Shown here piece after piece: positions 12,131-24,599 of a stretch of 64,000 nt of DNA. This DNA comes from Gordius sp. MW1 (taxonomy: Eukaryota; Nematomorpha; Gordioida; Gordea; Gordiidae), in NCBI GenBank assembly GCA_964036665.1, contig OZ038526.1:31558001-31622000 (forward strand), given 5' to 3'. The notes under the pieces were generated by a model. That model saw only the letters and a program-made list of their open reading frames with translations, searched no databases and was not told the origin of the DNA. Numbering within the stretch: position 1 is the first letter of the stretch; each line of letters opens with the position of its first letter. The position numbers and the translations under genes were made by a program.

Positions 12131-13324
12131 AATAAATATATAGCGACAATTATATGCGAAAATAATTACAAATAAATATGCATTACCAAAGAAAAGTTTA
12201 TTTTTGCGCTATATGGGAATTAAGAACTACCTAATCGGCCATTTATATATAAAAATATTGCCATGCCCTTATTACACGAAATTTTAAGTTCTTACAAAAA
12301 TTAAAATGGTCCCTTTATACTTAAACCTCCTTAAGCTATTAATTTGTGTATTCCCAAAAATATAAAATTGTAGGAAATTAGCCTTATCAACATTCTAAAA
12401 CCCTTAATTTGTCCAAATTAGTAAAAAGAATATATTTCATACTGAAACAAATTTATTAGACCATGATTAAAAGAGATCTATTTAAGGTTTATTTGAAATT
12501 TTTTATAAAATTCCTTAATTCCAAAACGCGCGAAGTTTCCAGAAAAATATGAATAATAAAACTAAGGTCAACTCGGGAAAAATAATATCCGTTCGTACAT
12601 ACAATGCAATGGTAATTAATTAATTCAAACGCGATTAATGGGGAGAATAATATATATCGAGGAGGTCACAGTGCGAAGAAAATCTTATTAATAATCGCTT
12701 GCTAGCACCATCATCTGCGCTAGCGAACTGCATTTTTTAGAAAGAGAGGGGGGAAGCGTGGGAGCTAATCATAACAATGGATTATAACCTTAGAAAAAAC
12801 ATGCATCAAACTCTATGGGCTATAATTGATGATGGTATTATCAATGAACTAACAAGTTTGCCTTTTATTAGTTCAACTTTAGGAATTTTAGTCCCAATTT
12901 GCCCAAATATTTAACGAAGTCGAATATATTTAAACTTATAAATTTCCATTATTTATAATCAACAGACACATTAAATTGATACAATGTTATAATTTGCTGG
13001 AACTATTTTTTAAATTGCCTTTCGAAAGAAAATGTTATATTTATAATTTGGTTAATACATTTTTATTGTCAATTAAATTTCGCATGAAATCTTAATTAAG
13101 TTTGTGTATTAAAGTTTTCAAAATATAAAATGGTCTCCCAGCTTTTTTATTTAAAATTTTATCATGATTTTAATAAATCACGACAAATTTTTATCTAGTA
13201 TGAATTTTTATAAAGGTCGAGACAAGTCGAGAATTCTCATCGAGACTTTTCTAGACCTACACACTTATACTCGCATCTGAGACAAGACGAGATATTGCCT
13301 TCGAAACCGAGACGAGTCGAAACA
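12131..13324. other. AT-rich interval without recognisable features
   Basis: No gene, RNA or repeat recognised in this stretch. The same is true of 4253-5040, 19020-19490, 24000-24590, 30790-31630, 40780-41390, 42480-43110, 47080-47500, 47860-49000, 58720-59920 and 61260-61640, apart from homopolymer runs. Confidence 0.5.
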
Positions 13325-14335
13325 CTTATTAATTGCTATGCAATTTATGGGCTCGTTTTTGGTTGTCCGTTGTCCGTTGTCCGTTACCCTATCTATTTGC
13401 ATTGGGTATATTAGGTTATCGATTTTTTAAATTAATGCATGAGAAAGAGGTGCCCCACCCCTCATCTTTATCAAGAGGTGCCCCACCCCTCATCTCTATC
13501 TCCCTCGCTTTCGGGCGGGGTCGGGTTTTAATTGCTACGTTAAATTAATGCATAAGTATATCTATATTTAAATTTTGGTAATTGCTATGCAATTTAACTA
13601 GTTTTGGGGTTAGAATCCCGGAGTTTTTTTTGACTCTTATGATTGTTCTTGTTACTATCATTGATAATAAGACTTTTTGGCCGTCCGCTGGCTGCTGACC
13701 AATGAAAAAAATGACCATTGGCCAAAATGTGAATCCGAGTTTATTTTTTCGTTTTTTTTTTACTATTATGATTGTTCCTGTTACTACCATTGCTATTATG
13801 ACTTTTTGGCCGTCCGTTGGCTGCTGACCAATGGAAAAAAATCACCATTGGCCAAAATGTGATTCGAAATTTGTGAATCGAAATTATTTTTTTTGTTTTT
13901 TTTTGACTATTATGATTGTTCCTGTTCCTACCATTGCTATTATGACTTTTTGGCCGTCCGCTGGCTGCTGACCAATGGAATAAAATGACCATTGGCCAAA
14001 ATGTGATTCGAAAATTGTTTTTTCGTTTTTTTTTGACTATTATAAATTTATATCCACTTTTACTGTGTCCTGCCTGCTGACCAATGGAAAAAAATGACCA
14101 TTGGCCAAAATGTGATTCGAAATTTTTTTCCCCGTTTTTTTTGACTATTATGAATTTATATCCACTTTTACCGTGTCCTGGCTGCTGACCAATGGAAAAA
14201 AATGACCATTGGCCAAAATGTGTTTCGAAAATTTTTTTTCGTTTTTTTGGCTATCATTGACTTATAAAGTATCTGTTGGTACTGACCAATGGAGAAAATT
14301 TATCACGCATCAAAATTTTCTAAATTTTATTATCG
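13325..14335 (+). repeat. HINE-like hairpin minisatellite array
   Basis: Begins with the AATTGCTATGCAATTTATGG motif at 13331 and contains six or so hairpin units (TGACCAATGG ... CCATTGGCCA) spaced by about 100-130 bp. Units share the lead TATTATGATTGTTCCTGTTA or GAATTTATATCCAC. The internal order matches 1190-1980. Confidence 0.65.
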
Positions 14336-14534
14336 CGCAACAAAAATATGGGGGACAGGTTGCATTATTTTTTATTCAATTTTTAATATATATATTTTAA
14401 TTAATAGGATTATATATAAAATTAATTTAATATGGTAAATAACTTAATATTAGACTTATACATTTTATATATTGAAATGGAGCACAAATTTTATCACTAT
14501 CAAGTTGTCCTAAATAAATAAATGGGCCTGAATA

Positions 14535-14885
14535 AAAATTCGCGATTAACCGTTATATGCAAATATATAGTCATACGCTTCGCAATAAAACGATATTTTA
14601 TATATTGTGTTGTTGATTTAAGGACTCGAAAATGTTTGTGAATATCCGACACTGTAATTCTAGATAATTTAAAACAAATTCATTTTGATATTAACTTTAA
14701 AATATGTGTATTAAGGGAAATTTATTCAAATTTTCAAAATTCAATAAATTAATAAAAGGTAATTTAATATGGCATTGTCTTTACTTTTCTCGACCCCGGC
14801 AGGGACGGGCGGATACTCCCTTCTAAATCTAAAATTCGCGATTAACCGATATATGCAAATATATAGTCATACGCTTCGCAATAAG
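14535..14885. repeat. Repeat with TTCGCGATTAACC motif, two direct copies
   Basis: AATTCGCGATTAACCG followed by TATATGCAAATATATAG and CGCTTCGCAATAA occurs at 14539 and again at 14832. An inverted relative lies at 43860-44040 (ATTGCGAAGCG, AACGCGAATT). No ORF. Confidence 0.55.
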
Positions 14886-14889
14886 GGGG

Positions 14890-15640
14890 GGGGGTCTAAT
14901 TAAAAATGGTTTTAGTTCAGAGACCTGCACGGCCCTTCTTTGATAAACGTAATTCTTTTATCTTCTTTCTTATTCGTTGTGGTTAATAATAACTAATTAA
15001 AACGTTTTAAATCTTTTGATAGTTACCCTTCCCTGCCACCACACCCATGACCCTTTTATTAGTTTGTTATATAGTTTTAAGTTTATGTGATTTGCCTTAT
15101 TTTTTATTGCTCAAACAACTTTTTAACCTGTGTGGCTTATATTTTCCCCCATCCATTACAAAAACTTAAACTTACTCCCCCACATGTTTCCTTTCCTTCT
15201 TCCCTCGCAACTAAAACGCACGCCTTAGCACAAACACACAAAAACACATTAAGAAAGATTAATTACTTCTTATAAGGATTAATAACTTTCATATAAGATG
15301 GAACAATTATTTTAGTTACATTTCTTTACCGTTACTAAATAAAAATTACCTCTGAATTACGTAGCGAGTTTTTTATTTTTATTATATTGATTATACGTTA
15401 AACCCCTACCCCTCCCTATCTTACCCTTCCACCGCTGAGTTGGTATTATTAGGGGGCGGGAGTGGAGGAGATCATCCCTCAACCCCTTTTTATTATTATT
15501 GATTTTTATATGCTTTTGGCAAATTAACGGAGGGAAAGGGGGGATAGTGTGTGCGTTTAGTTTTAACGGAGGGAAAGGGGGGGAAGGAGGTAGTTACTCT
15601 TCTATTCCCCCTCACTTCAGGCAAATAGACTTAGAGCGGC
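14890..15640. other. Gene-free interval with purine and pyrimidine tracts
   Basis: No gene seen. AACTAAAACGCACGCC (15208-15223) and GTGTGCGTTTAGTTTT (about 15550-15565) are roughly inverted, with GGAGGGAAAGGGG-type tracts around, so a degenerate foldback element is possible. Confidence 0.3.
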
Positions 15641-15649
15641 AAGTCAGCT

Positions 15650-16103
15650 GTTTATATTTTTAACCTTATAAATGCTTATATATTTTTTTATTGGGTTAAT
15701 ATATTTCATTTAATTAGATTGTGATTTCATAGAAAACCTAAAAAGTAACAATTAATATTTAAAAAAATAATATAGGTATTAGATTCTAATTTACGATAAA
15801 ATATATCGATAGAAACTAACACAAAATTCGAAACCTCCTTCAAAGGTATAATCATAGCCCGTTATTTCTAATTAAATTGAATCTACTATTAAACTCAAAC
15901 ACGAATTGTACTTTATTAGATGGCGCGCGTAAGTTTATATAATTAGTAAAATTTTTCTACGTGTCATAGATATTACACCGCACGTGTGGCAGGGAAATGT
16001 CCGATATTTTTAAAATGAAAAGGTATTTTAGGAATCTGAAAAGGTTATTTTACCCCCGGCCGCCCTGGGCACCTACGGGTAAAGTTTCGAGCGAATCGGG
16101 CTC
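15650..16103 (+). repeat. Interspersed repeat, copy 2
   Basis: Near-copy of 2025-2480 with small indels. It is followed after 40 bp by a tRNA-derived SINE head, as in copy 1. Confidence 0.7.
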
Positions 16104-16144
16104 ATTATCTATATAAATAACATAATAACTTCTACTATTTTAAA

Positions 16145-16216
16145 GCCAGCGTGGTATAGTGGTTATAGCGCCGGCTTGTGAACTGGAGGTGTGGGGTTCA
16201 AGTCTGGGAAGGGACA
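16145..16216 (+). mobile_element. tRNA-derived SINE head
   Basis: A 72-bp tRNA-like sequence with an A box (TGGTATAGTGGTTATAGCGC) and a B box (GGGTTCAAGTC). No anticodon arm folds convincingly, and a T-rich body follows instead of a terminator, so this is a SINE pol III promoter rather than a tRNA gene. The hairpin minisatellite unit follows. Confidence 0.6.
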
Positions 16217-16605
16217 AATTTTTTTTTTTAATTTTTTTTAATTAAATTAATATTTGTTCATGTTAATACCAATGATAATATGAATTTTTGACCGTCCGCT
16301 GGCTACTGACCAATAAAAAAATGACCATTGGCCAAATAAATCGAAATTTTTTTTCGTTTTTGAATTGGTTAACATTGATAATTACCCTATGTCCTCCCCT
16401 ACAAGGGCCTATAACTAATTAACTAATTATTTTGCATCTAATACCCCCTATAGGCATTCTCGCCCCTTCCCACCTTTCTCGCCCATAAATTGCATAGCAA
16501 ATATGCTACGTTTATACGGAGTATAGAAGAGTTCCCCCTTCCCCTCTTCCCTTCCCCTACTCCCCTTCCCTTCTCCCCCTTCCCACGAGGGCCGAAGGCC
16601 CGAGT
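16217..16605 (+). repeat. HINE-like element, 3' part
   Basis: One hairpin unit, the AATTACCCTATG segment, the inverted start motif, a C/T-rich tract, and the stem-loop GGGCCGAAGGCCC ending near 16601. It ends about 190 bp before the stop codon of the 7TM gene. Confidence 0.55.
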
Positions 16606-16796
16606 TATTCTATATAATATCGACATTAACAATACAATGAAAACCGATAAACATTTAAAACATGCTGAGTTACAAAAACAAAGTTTATGTATGTGGAGAT
16701 AGCAAAATTAAAATTAACAATAATTTGAATTTGTTATATATTTTAACAAAGTTAACTATAAAACGATAACAAAACGCCACAAATTAGTCAGGGGCA

Positions 16797-18032
16797 TCAC
16801 AAAAGTTTCCTCAAATTTTGATCAAATAAAATGTATAATATTAAAAAGCACGTGTAATTTAAACTTTCTACTATCAAGACCCAGGAAGGAGCATAATCGT
16901 AAGGAGAACAATATTGCTTACACATTTTATACCGCATCATATACCGTATTTTAAAGACTAGATAGGGGACTATCGTACTCAAGGAAGTTATTATTAGTAA
17001 TAATAATATTAGAGCTTTCTTGAGTGCCACGGATAAATGATTGTTTCGAAATGATTTTCCTTCAAGTTGAAACTTTGTAGAATCATTAAGAATTTTTTTA
17101 TTCATGGTAAGCGTACTATAATTATCAACTACTACATGAGACAATGAACTGATGTTCATCAATGGCGTTGCAAGCTTGTATCGCCTATTCAAAATAAGTA
17201 CAAATACTGCCACGTTAATTAAAATGGCGATTAGGAATAGGGATGCAAATGACATAAATATAATTTCTCTCCATAAGTTAAATAGTATGCTAGACCGTTT
17301 CAAATCATCGTGAAGTGTTACTAAGCAGGTAACAGAAGTTGTCGAGTTTAAATCATCTTTGAGTGCCAAGGGCGAAGTTTTTTGGTAAGGTGCATTCCAA
17401 AATAACTTACTATCAAAATAATGTAATGCTATGATGAATAATCCAAAACACAAGAACATCCAGCTTTTAAAGAAGTGGCACGCAGATTTAAGGTTTGCAT
17501 TCTCGACTATTTTAATACTTGTGGTTGCGGTGGGAGAGACGGAACGCAATCCTCGAGTTAATTGTTTGTAATGACGGTAAAAATAAATTATCTTAAACAC
17601 TAGTGACAACTTAATTAGGGAAGGCTTAAGGACAAAGAAAATTTGAACGGCCAAGAGATGCAAGCGAGCGGTTTTACAGTAATCTTTCGCAAATTGTGAT
17701 TGAATTTGCGTCTTAGTGGATCCATTGAAAAGGGTATTATACCGACCTACGACAATTATAAAAGGTAACAGCGATAGTAATATATTCAAAATACACACGG
17801 CAAACAAGTAAATGAAGCAATCCGCAGGAATAACAAGTCTTTCCCTAAGAGCTCGCATTGTAAAATGTTGCCCATTAACAGTTCTTGTTTTAAAAAAAGG
17901 AATAAACCCACGCGTTTTCCAAAGCTTGTATGCCAACCATGCATTAACAAATGTGCCTGTAGCCAATGATATAGGCAAAATCACTAGATATCCAAAAACG
18001 TCAACATCTTTGATTATAAAGTTCCAAAACAT
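16797..18032 (-). CDS. Orphan seven-transmembrane receptor-like protein, intronless
   Basis: A 411-codon ORF from the ATG at 18032 to TGA at 16797-16799. A GTG-started extension of 8 codons is possible but unlikely. Seven hydrophobic segments are visible: about residues 12-39, 66-95, 122-157, 188-208, 255-285, 335-360 and 380-402. A Cys stands just before TM3 (KDYCKTAR) and another in the TM4-TM5 loop (VTCLVTLHD), the placement of the class A disulfide. TM7 ends LNYTCFLILYILF then DQNLRKLL, which resembles the end of TM7 and helix 8 of rhodopsin-like receptors. DRY is absent; TM3 ends in YFYRHYKQL. The intact long frame inside decayed repeats argues for function or a recent origin. The ligand is unknown and divergent chemoreceptor families are an alternative. 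Confidence 0.65.
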   Translation of the reverse strand: MFWNFIIKDVDVFGYLVILPISLATGTFVNAWLAYKLWKTRGFIPFFKTRTVNGQHFTMRALRERLVIPADCFIYLFAVCILNILLSLLPFIIVVGRYNTLFNGSTKTQIQSQFAKDYCKTARLHLLAVQIFFVLKPSLIKLSLVFKIIYFYRHYKQLTRGLRSVSPTATTSIKIVENANLKSACHFFKSWMFLCFGLFIIALHYFDSKLFWNAPYQKTSPLALKDDLNSTTSVTCLVTLHDDLKRSSILFNLWREIIFMSFASLFLIAILINVAVFVLILNRRYKLATPLMNISSLSHVVVDNYSTLTMNKKILNDSTKFQLEGKSFRNNHLSVALKKALILLLLIITSLSTIVPYLVFKIRYMMRYKMCKQYCSPYDYAPSWVLIVESLNYTCFLILYILFDQNLRKLL

Positions 18033-18345
18033 ATTTGAAAAATAAAGTGACCACACTTAGATGCCTGTTCAAATTTCGCGAGATAAATTAGTTGATAAAA
18101 TTAGCGCTACAACTTATTAATAATTGATATTCTTTTTTTGTTACTTAAAAACAATCTCGAATTTTGACCATGTGCTAACTCAACTATGTTTTTATCAAAG
18201 CATAATGAAATTTTGAGGCTCATCAATAATTTATTGAGAATGCCATTCGTTATATAATAAAGAGCAGGTTATCACGTTGTTAAAGCCTTATGATTTTGGA
18301 TAGGTTTTAAATATAATATGTCGTTACAACAAATTAGTCCATTAA

Positions 18346-18919
18346 CCCTCGAGAGCATTCCTGAAAATCCCGAACGCGAGAGCATTCGTGGGGTATATAT
18401 GACCCCTTTTTTTTATAAATTTTAAAGTATTCTTTTTAACATTTTAAACATGTGTTTATAAAGGTCTTAAGATTAAGGGTATACATTTTGATTTGAATCT
18501 AATTAACATTACAAAACTTATTAACGATTTTCTAAACCACCATTTTTATTTTGGTTATTTTAGAGCTTCCCCTCATTTTACCTCTTGACATCGTATACCT
18601 TAAAATAAATCAAAATAAACGTGATTTTTTATTAAAAAAAAGTTCAAATTGTAAAAGAAATCATAAAAAAAATACATACATTTTTTCTTATAGGAAAAAA
18701 CTTACGTGAGAGCATTCGTGGAGTACACAGGACCCCTGTGGCCAAAAAGATGCTATATTTTAAAAAATAATGGGCCAAAAGGTATAATATTTTCCTCAAA
18801 AGTTCTTGGTAAAATATTAGGCTACTGAAAAAGCCAGATCAATTCACTTTTAAACGCGTTTTATATTTAGGTTTATAACTATCGTGGGGTCCGTGGTACC
18901 CCACTAATGCTCTCGAGGG
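18346..18919. mobile_element. piggyBac-type MITE, 574 bp
   Basis: TTAA target sites (18342-18345 and 18920-18923) flank inverted termini CCCTCGAGAGCATT and AATGCTCTCGAGGG. TTAA plus CCCT ends is the piggyBac signature. A subterminal repeat GAGAGCATTCGTGG occurs at 18381 and 18710. It has no coding capacity and lies about 300 bp upstream of the 7TM start codon. Confidence 0.85.
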
Positions 18920-19511
18920 TTAAATCTCTAAATAGACTGCTTTTCATTAATATAGTTGCTTAGCTCTTAAAAAAGAAATAATTTGCATTAGTAGCAAAGT
19001 AATGTATGATTATAGGGCCTTAAAATGAGCACCATAAAAAATTGCGCCCCGGGTCTGGGCTTTGATAAGGGGAAATTTTTTAATTTTATAAAATTATTTC
19101 TTTAATTATTTTAAGCAAAAAAAGGCATTTATTAGCCTTATAATAAAAAAATTTATTTTTCCTAAAAAAATCAGCAATTTAAACATTAATAGCGATTAAC
19201 AAGAATAGTTTGAGGTAAATCATTATATTTTTCCCTAATTTAATAAATACATCTTTAGGCTTGAAGGTAGTGTTTGTTATTAACTTCATATGTGCACTCC
19301 AAATAATTAAAAACTTATAACAGTAGCAAATTTGTTCAAGGTAATTCATTGTATATATTAATTTTAAAATTACATAGTTTTAGCTTTTTTTCTTAAAATT
19401 TATTAAATCAATCTAATGGAACCTTCATAAGTAAATAATTCTAATGACTGCATAGAAAAGGTAAATTACCCAAATTTTATTTATCTTTTTAGAAAGTTGA
19501 TAAAACTTAAA

Positions 19512-20970
19512 ATGTTAAAACTTCAAAAATACACTCTTGTGGAAAATAACAATAAAAGTTTGATTTGGAAAAATTTTAAAAATATAGTTAATGAAACAAA
19601 ATTGGACTTTGTGCAATGTAACAATTGCAAAGATATTTTAAGCCACTCAAGAAAAACAGGCACATCACACCTTGCACGACACAAAGGTCATGTATCCGCC
19701 ATTTTATGGTCCTACAAATGGAAAAAAATTTACCCGAGAAAAAAAATTAATTTCAAGATGTGTAGCATTTTCAGCTGTGGATCTTCAACCATTTGAGGCT
19801 ATATCTGGTAAGAGGTTCAGGCATGTGGCCCAATACATTCTTGAGGTTGGAGCAAAGCATGGAGTATTTAATGTGGAAATTGTTCTCCCACACCCTACCA
19901 CGATAGCTCGTCATATTAATGACACTGAGGACAGGATAAGAAATAATTTAAAACCTGAAATCTTAGATGCTTTACGAAATTTTCAAGCTAGTGCGACTAC
20001 AGACTTATATATGGATGATTTCAAAAATTTATCTATATAACCCTCTCATTGCACTATATTCATAATTATACCTTAACAAAAAGAATACTATTCACCTGCA
20101 AATTTATGGAGTCAAAAAAAGTATACAAATATACATCTAGAACTACTATCTAATTTTACTAAACTGGGATTTTCTAATGATCATTTTGCAAGATTAACAT
20201 TTGTTTCTGACCAAGGAGCAAATATTAAAAAGGCTCTCCATATAAAAGATTAAATTGTTGTGCTCATTTGATTAATATCATATTAAGAAATACATTTAAA
20301 AAAACATTTAAGGAAATAAAACTAAACAAAGTGGCAACATACAATATTTAAGTAAAACTCTCCATCAAGATGTAGAGACAAGGTTAAATTCAAAGATCAC
20401 TATGTTAAAAAGTCTGCATGAAATGTATGAAGAATAATAAATTTTTATCAGAAAAAGATTTGATGGAAAAAATAGAAGGCATTTCTATGAAACATATTAT
20501 GCTACTAATTAATATGCTGTCTTCCTATGAAAAGGCAAGCATGGAGTTGGAATTAGATATAACCCCAACATTATATAAAGTTTTACCGTTCTACACATCA
20601 CTCAAAACCATCCAAAATATATTTCCATCTTCGTGTTATGAAGATCCTGCGGAGCTAGAAGTATATAAATTAAAATCAAGAGCCAAACATATGCTACTTT
20701 AATTAAAATTGATATCTATCATAATATATCAACATTTTTAGTTCCTAATTCCGCACATTAAAAATTATACCTGTAGATGAAAAAAGGGTTGTGAAAACTA
20801 CTCTAGCCAAAATTTTAAATAAATTCATGCAAGAAGTTCCTAGCTCTTCTTGCATTCCTTGTCCGCCTGTGAGCAATCCACCACGTGTGTTAAACAATTA
20901 TCTATTGGTGAGGCAGAAATGGATATCTCCGTTTTTTTTAATGGTTAAAAAGTTTATTTTCACGAATCAA
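19512..20970 (+). pseudogene. hAT transposase relic with BED zinc finger
   Basis: The N-terminal BED finger reads SLIWKNFKNIVNE, QCNNCKDILS and SHLARH (C-x2-C ... H-x3-H). After a frameshift near 19690 the Hermes-like core follows: SAVDLQPFEAISGKRF, VLPHPTTIARHI, then ATTDLYMDDF. Further pieces include FVSDQGANIKKALHIKD near 20205-20250 and LEVYKLKSRAKHMLL to 20702. Stops and shifts throughout show it is dead. It could have mobilised the hAT-type MITEs in this window, though terminal matches are not visible here. Confidence 0.75.
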
Positions 20971-21016
20971 GGTTACATAAATAAGCGAAGTATATAAATA
21001 AAGAAAGACATATTGG

Positions 21017-23930
21017 TTAAATACAAAGATCTATATCATTATCTTCTAAAACGGGCCATGAGTCGGCGAAGGATTTAAAGTTGTATCGTACAACAAGAAT
21101 CCCTAGTTGTTGCCTGAGTAAAAAGAATGCAGAAATTTTAGATTTCGTTGAGCGTTTTCCAATTTCTTTAAAAAACTCCATTGCCTGTTTACCGAAGGAA
21201 CCGAAGCACGAGGCAACGACAGGGATAAAAATATTGGATGCCAAAAGGGCAGAGTACTTGGTAGTTTTACGCCCTTCTACTGTAGCGATAGGGTCGTAAT
21301 TAAAATGGGAAGGGGCAAATAGGTCAATACAAGTAAAATCCCATTTGAGGGATATGCCATTTTGCCAGGGGACTAGAGAAGAGCCGTCAGGGCGCATCCT
21401 ACCCTTGAGAGAGGGATCTGACGGCTCAAGAATTGAGGGGATTTTTGCCTTTTTGAGGGCAGCTTGAATTAATAAATTGGCTTTAGTGTGCCTAACATAT
21501 TTATGTTTGTTTGCTAGGCAGTTTAGAGGGTGCCTAGCATATTCGTCTACAGTGAAAAGACAGTTTCGACAATTGAATTCTCTGCTATAGCTGATCCCCA
21601 ACCTTAAAGCTATGGAATATAATAGCTCAAAGTCTTCAAGCAGCATTCCCAAAAGTTTGCTGGGATAGGCTTCAAGCCACTCGTGACCGGAACCATCAAA
21701 TGCGAGGGACCTAAGGTTGTAATGCTGGCTATCGTCGCTGCTCGATAAAAGGTAATCAACGGAGCGCGATACGAGTCCAGAATCCCAATCCTTTTGTCTC
21801 GTACTTTGAGGTTGAACGGTCTCGGGTGTGACATTCAAATTCCAAAGCTCTAAGGCTTGAGTTAGCAGAGGGTCGGAATCATGTGTTGTGAGATTAAAAA
21901 TTAAGTTTTGGACCGACTTAAAAGAGGAAATAAAAGCAGCTAGCGATATGCTGCCGGGAGGACGAATTCCCAATTCCAGATTTGGTTGGAAGGGATGCCT
22001 GAACCCAATTATTAGTGTTAAATTTTAAATGTAAAATTTTTTCTAATAAAGTTTTTAAAAAGCCTTCGTACGACTTTAAAACTTCTGGGTGTAAAAATGC
22101 ACCAGATGAGCGAAAACAATGATTAATCTTTGAAATGTTAAAATAGTTTTTGATTATGTAAAAAGATTGATGTGCAGGCAAGCATTTTAAAAGTTCCGTT
22201 TTAGATTTTAAAATTTCGAGGTTTTTATGAAGAAAATTTAAAAGAGATTTATCACCGCCAGTGGGTGATCCCAAAAGGGATATGTTTTCTCTATCTAAAA
22301 CTAAAAAAGTTTAAAAAAGGGAAAGTCAATAGTGTTAGGGGCCTGATAGATTTCACATTTTTTCGTGTTTAATTTAAGATTTAGAGTGGGTTCAAAATTG
22401 TTGATAATTTCTATAGCTTTACTAATCGCCTCCGGACGGCCACATAGGGTGGCGTCGTCGAGGTACCAAACATTTAAATCGAGGGTACACTGAGATGATA
22501 TTGCCTCGACTAAATTATGAATGGCCAAACAAAACAAAGGAGGGCCTAATGGATCTCCTTGTTGGATGCCTTCGGACGAATCAATGACGTATTCGCTGAA
22601 ATGAAGCTTGGTTGTAGAACCATAGCTTAATAAAATGTAATTTAAAAATTGTGGAAATTCAGCTAAAAAAGTGTTAATAAGGGTTTCTCCTCGAATACTG
22701 TTAAAAGCATTGGCGAAATCTTTAACAAAGCAGGACTCGGTGGAAATATTTTGAAGTGTGATCCAGCCAGCATGGCTGGCTGCCTCACAGCCGCCTTTAA
22801 TTCCGAAGCCGAGTTGATGAGGGCAGAGCTTAGCGGACAAGGAGGGTTTTATGAGTTTGCAGAGTATCTTAGATATAATACGGCGAAAAAGGCTTCCAAT
22901 AGCAATGGGTCTAACTGAGTTATCCGGTTTTTAAATGGCGATTAGTTTTGCACCGAATAAAATAGGGATGATTTCATGAGGAATTTTTCATTACCGATGA
23001 TATTACAAAAAGAAGTAATAGAATTTAAAAGAGATTCAGTATTTAAATTATTTAAATTGAGTAAATCTTGTAGATATACTGGGCGCCATTTGTCAAGTCC
23101 AGCTGCGTCCAAAGGAAAGGAGTTAAGGGCTTCACGGATGTCTGAAGACTCAAGCACTATTGATGATGGAGATGTGGGGTATTTACTGGCTGAGGATGCT
23201 GGTGGGTGTTTTTGATTAAGCTCCCTATAAGAGTCAGGGCAACAAGGGGCTATTGAGTTGTTATCATAAAAAGCTCTAAGGGCACTTTTTGGGTTAAAAT
23301 TATGAATTTTATTTGAGATGTGCTTGGCAGTTTGGTTAATTGAGAATTCCAGTGGAAAGGGTTTTGTTTTGCTTGTGCATGTAATGGGAACATCAGTATT
23401 AAAACACAGAAGGGATTCCTTGATGAGACTTGATAAATTATGTTCATTAGATTCCCTAACATAAAGGATATGATATAAATTTAAAAAGTTTGTCCCAATT
23501 AGTTAAGTTATAAGGGTTTTTGATAATAGAAGTGAATAAATTTAGCAGAGATTGTTGGATGGAAGGTCTGGCTCCTCTTGGGATTCTAGAGATAGTATTA
23601 GGAAATGAATTTGTTAAAAAAGAATTGCTCCAAGATAAGTCAGGCGGTTGATTAATTAGTGGGGAGCATTGTAAGGGTGGGGGGATGACAGGGCTAGGGA
23701 TTGGCAATAGGGGAGCCTCTTCAAAGTTAAAAGCCAGGGGTGGAATTGGTAAGCAGGTTGGAGGTAATTTGCCAGAAGAAGGGCATCTTGAAGACACAGG
23801 GCCATGAATCAAAAAACAATTGTGTATATCAAGGCATATTCGTCGCTTACAAGTTGGGCATAGGGGTTTAGAGATTAACATATGTGGGATAAAAAAACTT
23901 GATTTATAAGAGGATAAGTTGAACAATTGA
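21017..23930 (-). mobile_element. LINE relic, same family, longer copy 2
   Basis: Read from 23930 to 21017, it extends further 5' than copy 1. The N-terminal part has CPTCKRRICLDIHNC (finger-like) and ARPSIQQSLLNLF. The RT has QLGFGIKGGCEAASHA, GIQQGDPLGPPLFCLAI and YLDDAT, where the usual Gly after DD is Ala. The C-terminal domain has CRNCLFTVDEYARHPLNC, RMRPDGSSLVPW and KWDFTCIDLFAPS. Several frameshifts and stops make it inactive. It separates hAT fragments at 19497-20970 and 24600-24890. Confidence 0.85.
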
Positions 23931-24599
23931 TACTAAAGTTGGGATCATTTTAAATTTTAAGCTGTATGATTTATAAGAATTTTGCAAGTTTAATAATACA
24001 AAAGAGTATCTGGGAAATGTATTATTAATTGTATGATATTGAAAAAAAATGGCTCAAAGAATTCACCAAAGGTCATATTAAAATCTGTAGGGTATAAATT
24101 GCTTACCTTTTATGGAAAGCATCATAAAATGTTTGTAAACATCCTCTGATAGTAGTTAAGAGATATTAAAATATATTTCAAAGTAGAATTTAATAATAAG
24201 CATATTGTGCAAATGTGAGGTATATCTGGAATAACTAGCATTGGTTAATGCATCCTCATGATATATAATTGTTGCTGCTGGTGGTAATTGAATAAATCCT
24301 TTGGAAATAATATGAGTTTTTGAATGAATTAATGCTGCAGTTGAATGGGTTTATAATTTGATTAATTGTAAAACAATACAAAAGGCTGTACAATGTAGAT
24401 AACAATTAAACCTTTTTTTTTATTGTATTTGTTAACCTGAAGTTCATGAGCACAAATTTGAAATTAGCAATACTACAATACACAAGCATATAGGTGGAGA
24501 TTTCATAGTTTCAGATATAGAAGGACGAATTGAAGCTTTTTATTGAAATTTTAGTTAAGAAAATTTGTTTAATTAATCAAGCACTACAACGAAACACAG

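Noticed and set aside
16145..16216. Functional tRNA gene
   Set aside because: A and B boxes are present but the arms do not fold properly and the sequence recurs as part of a larger interspersed repeat.
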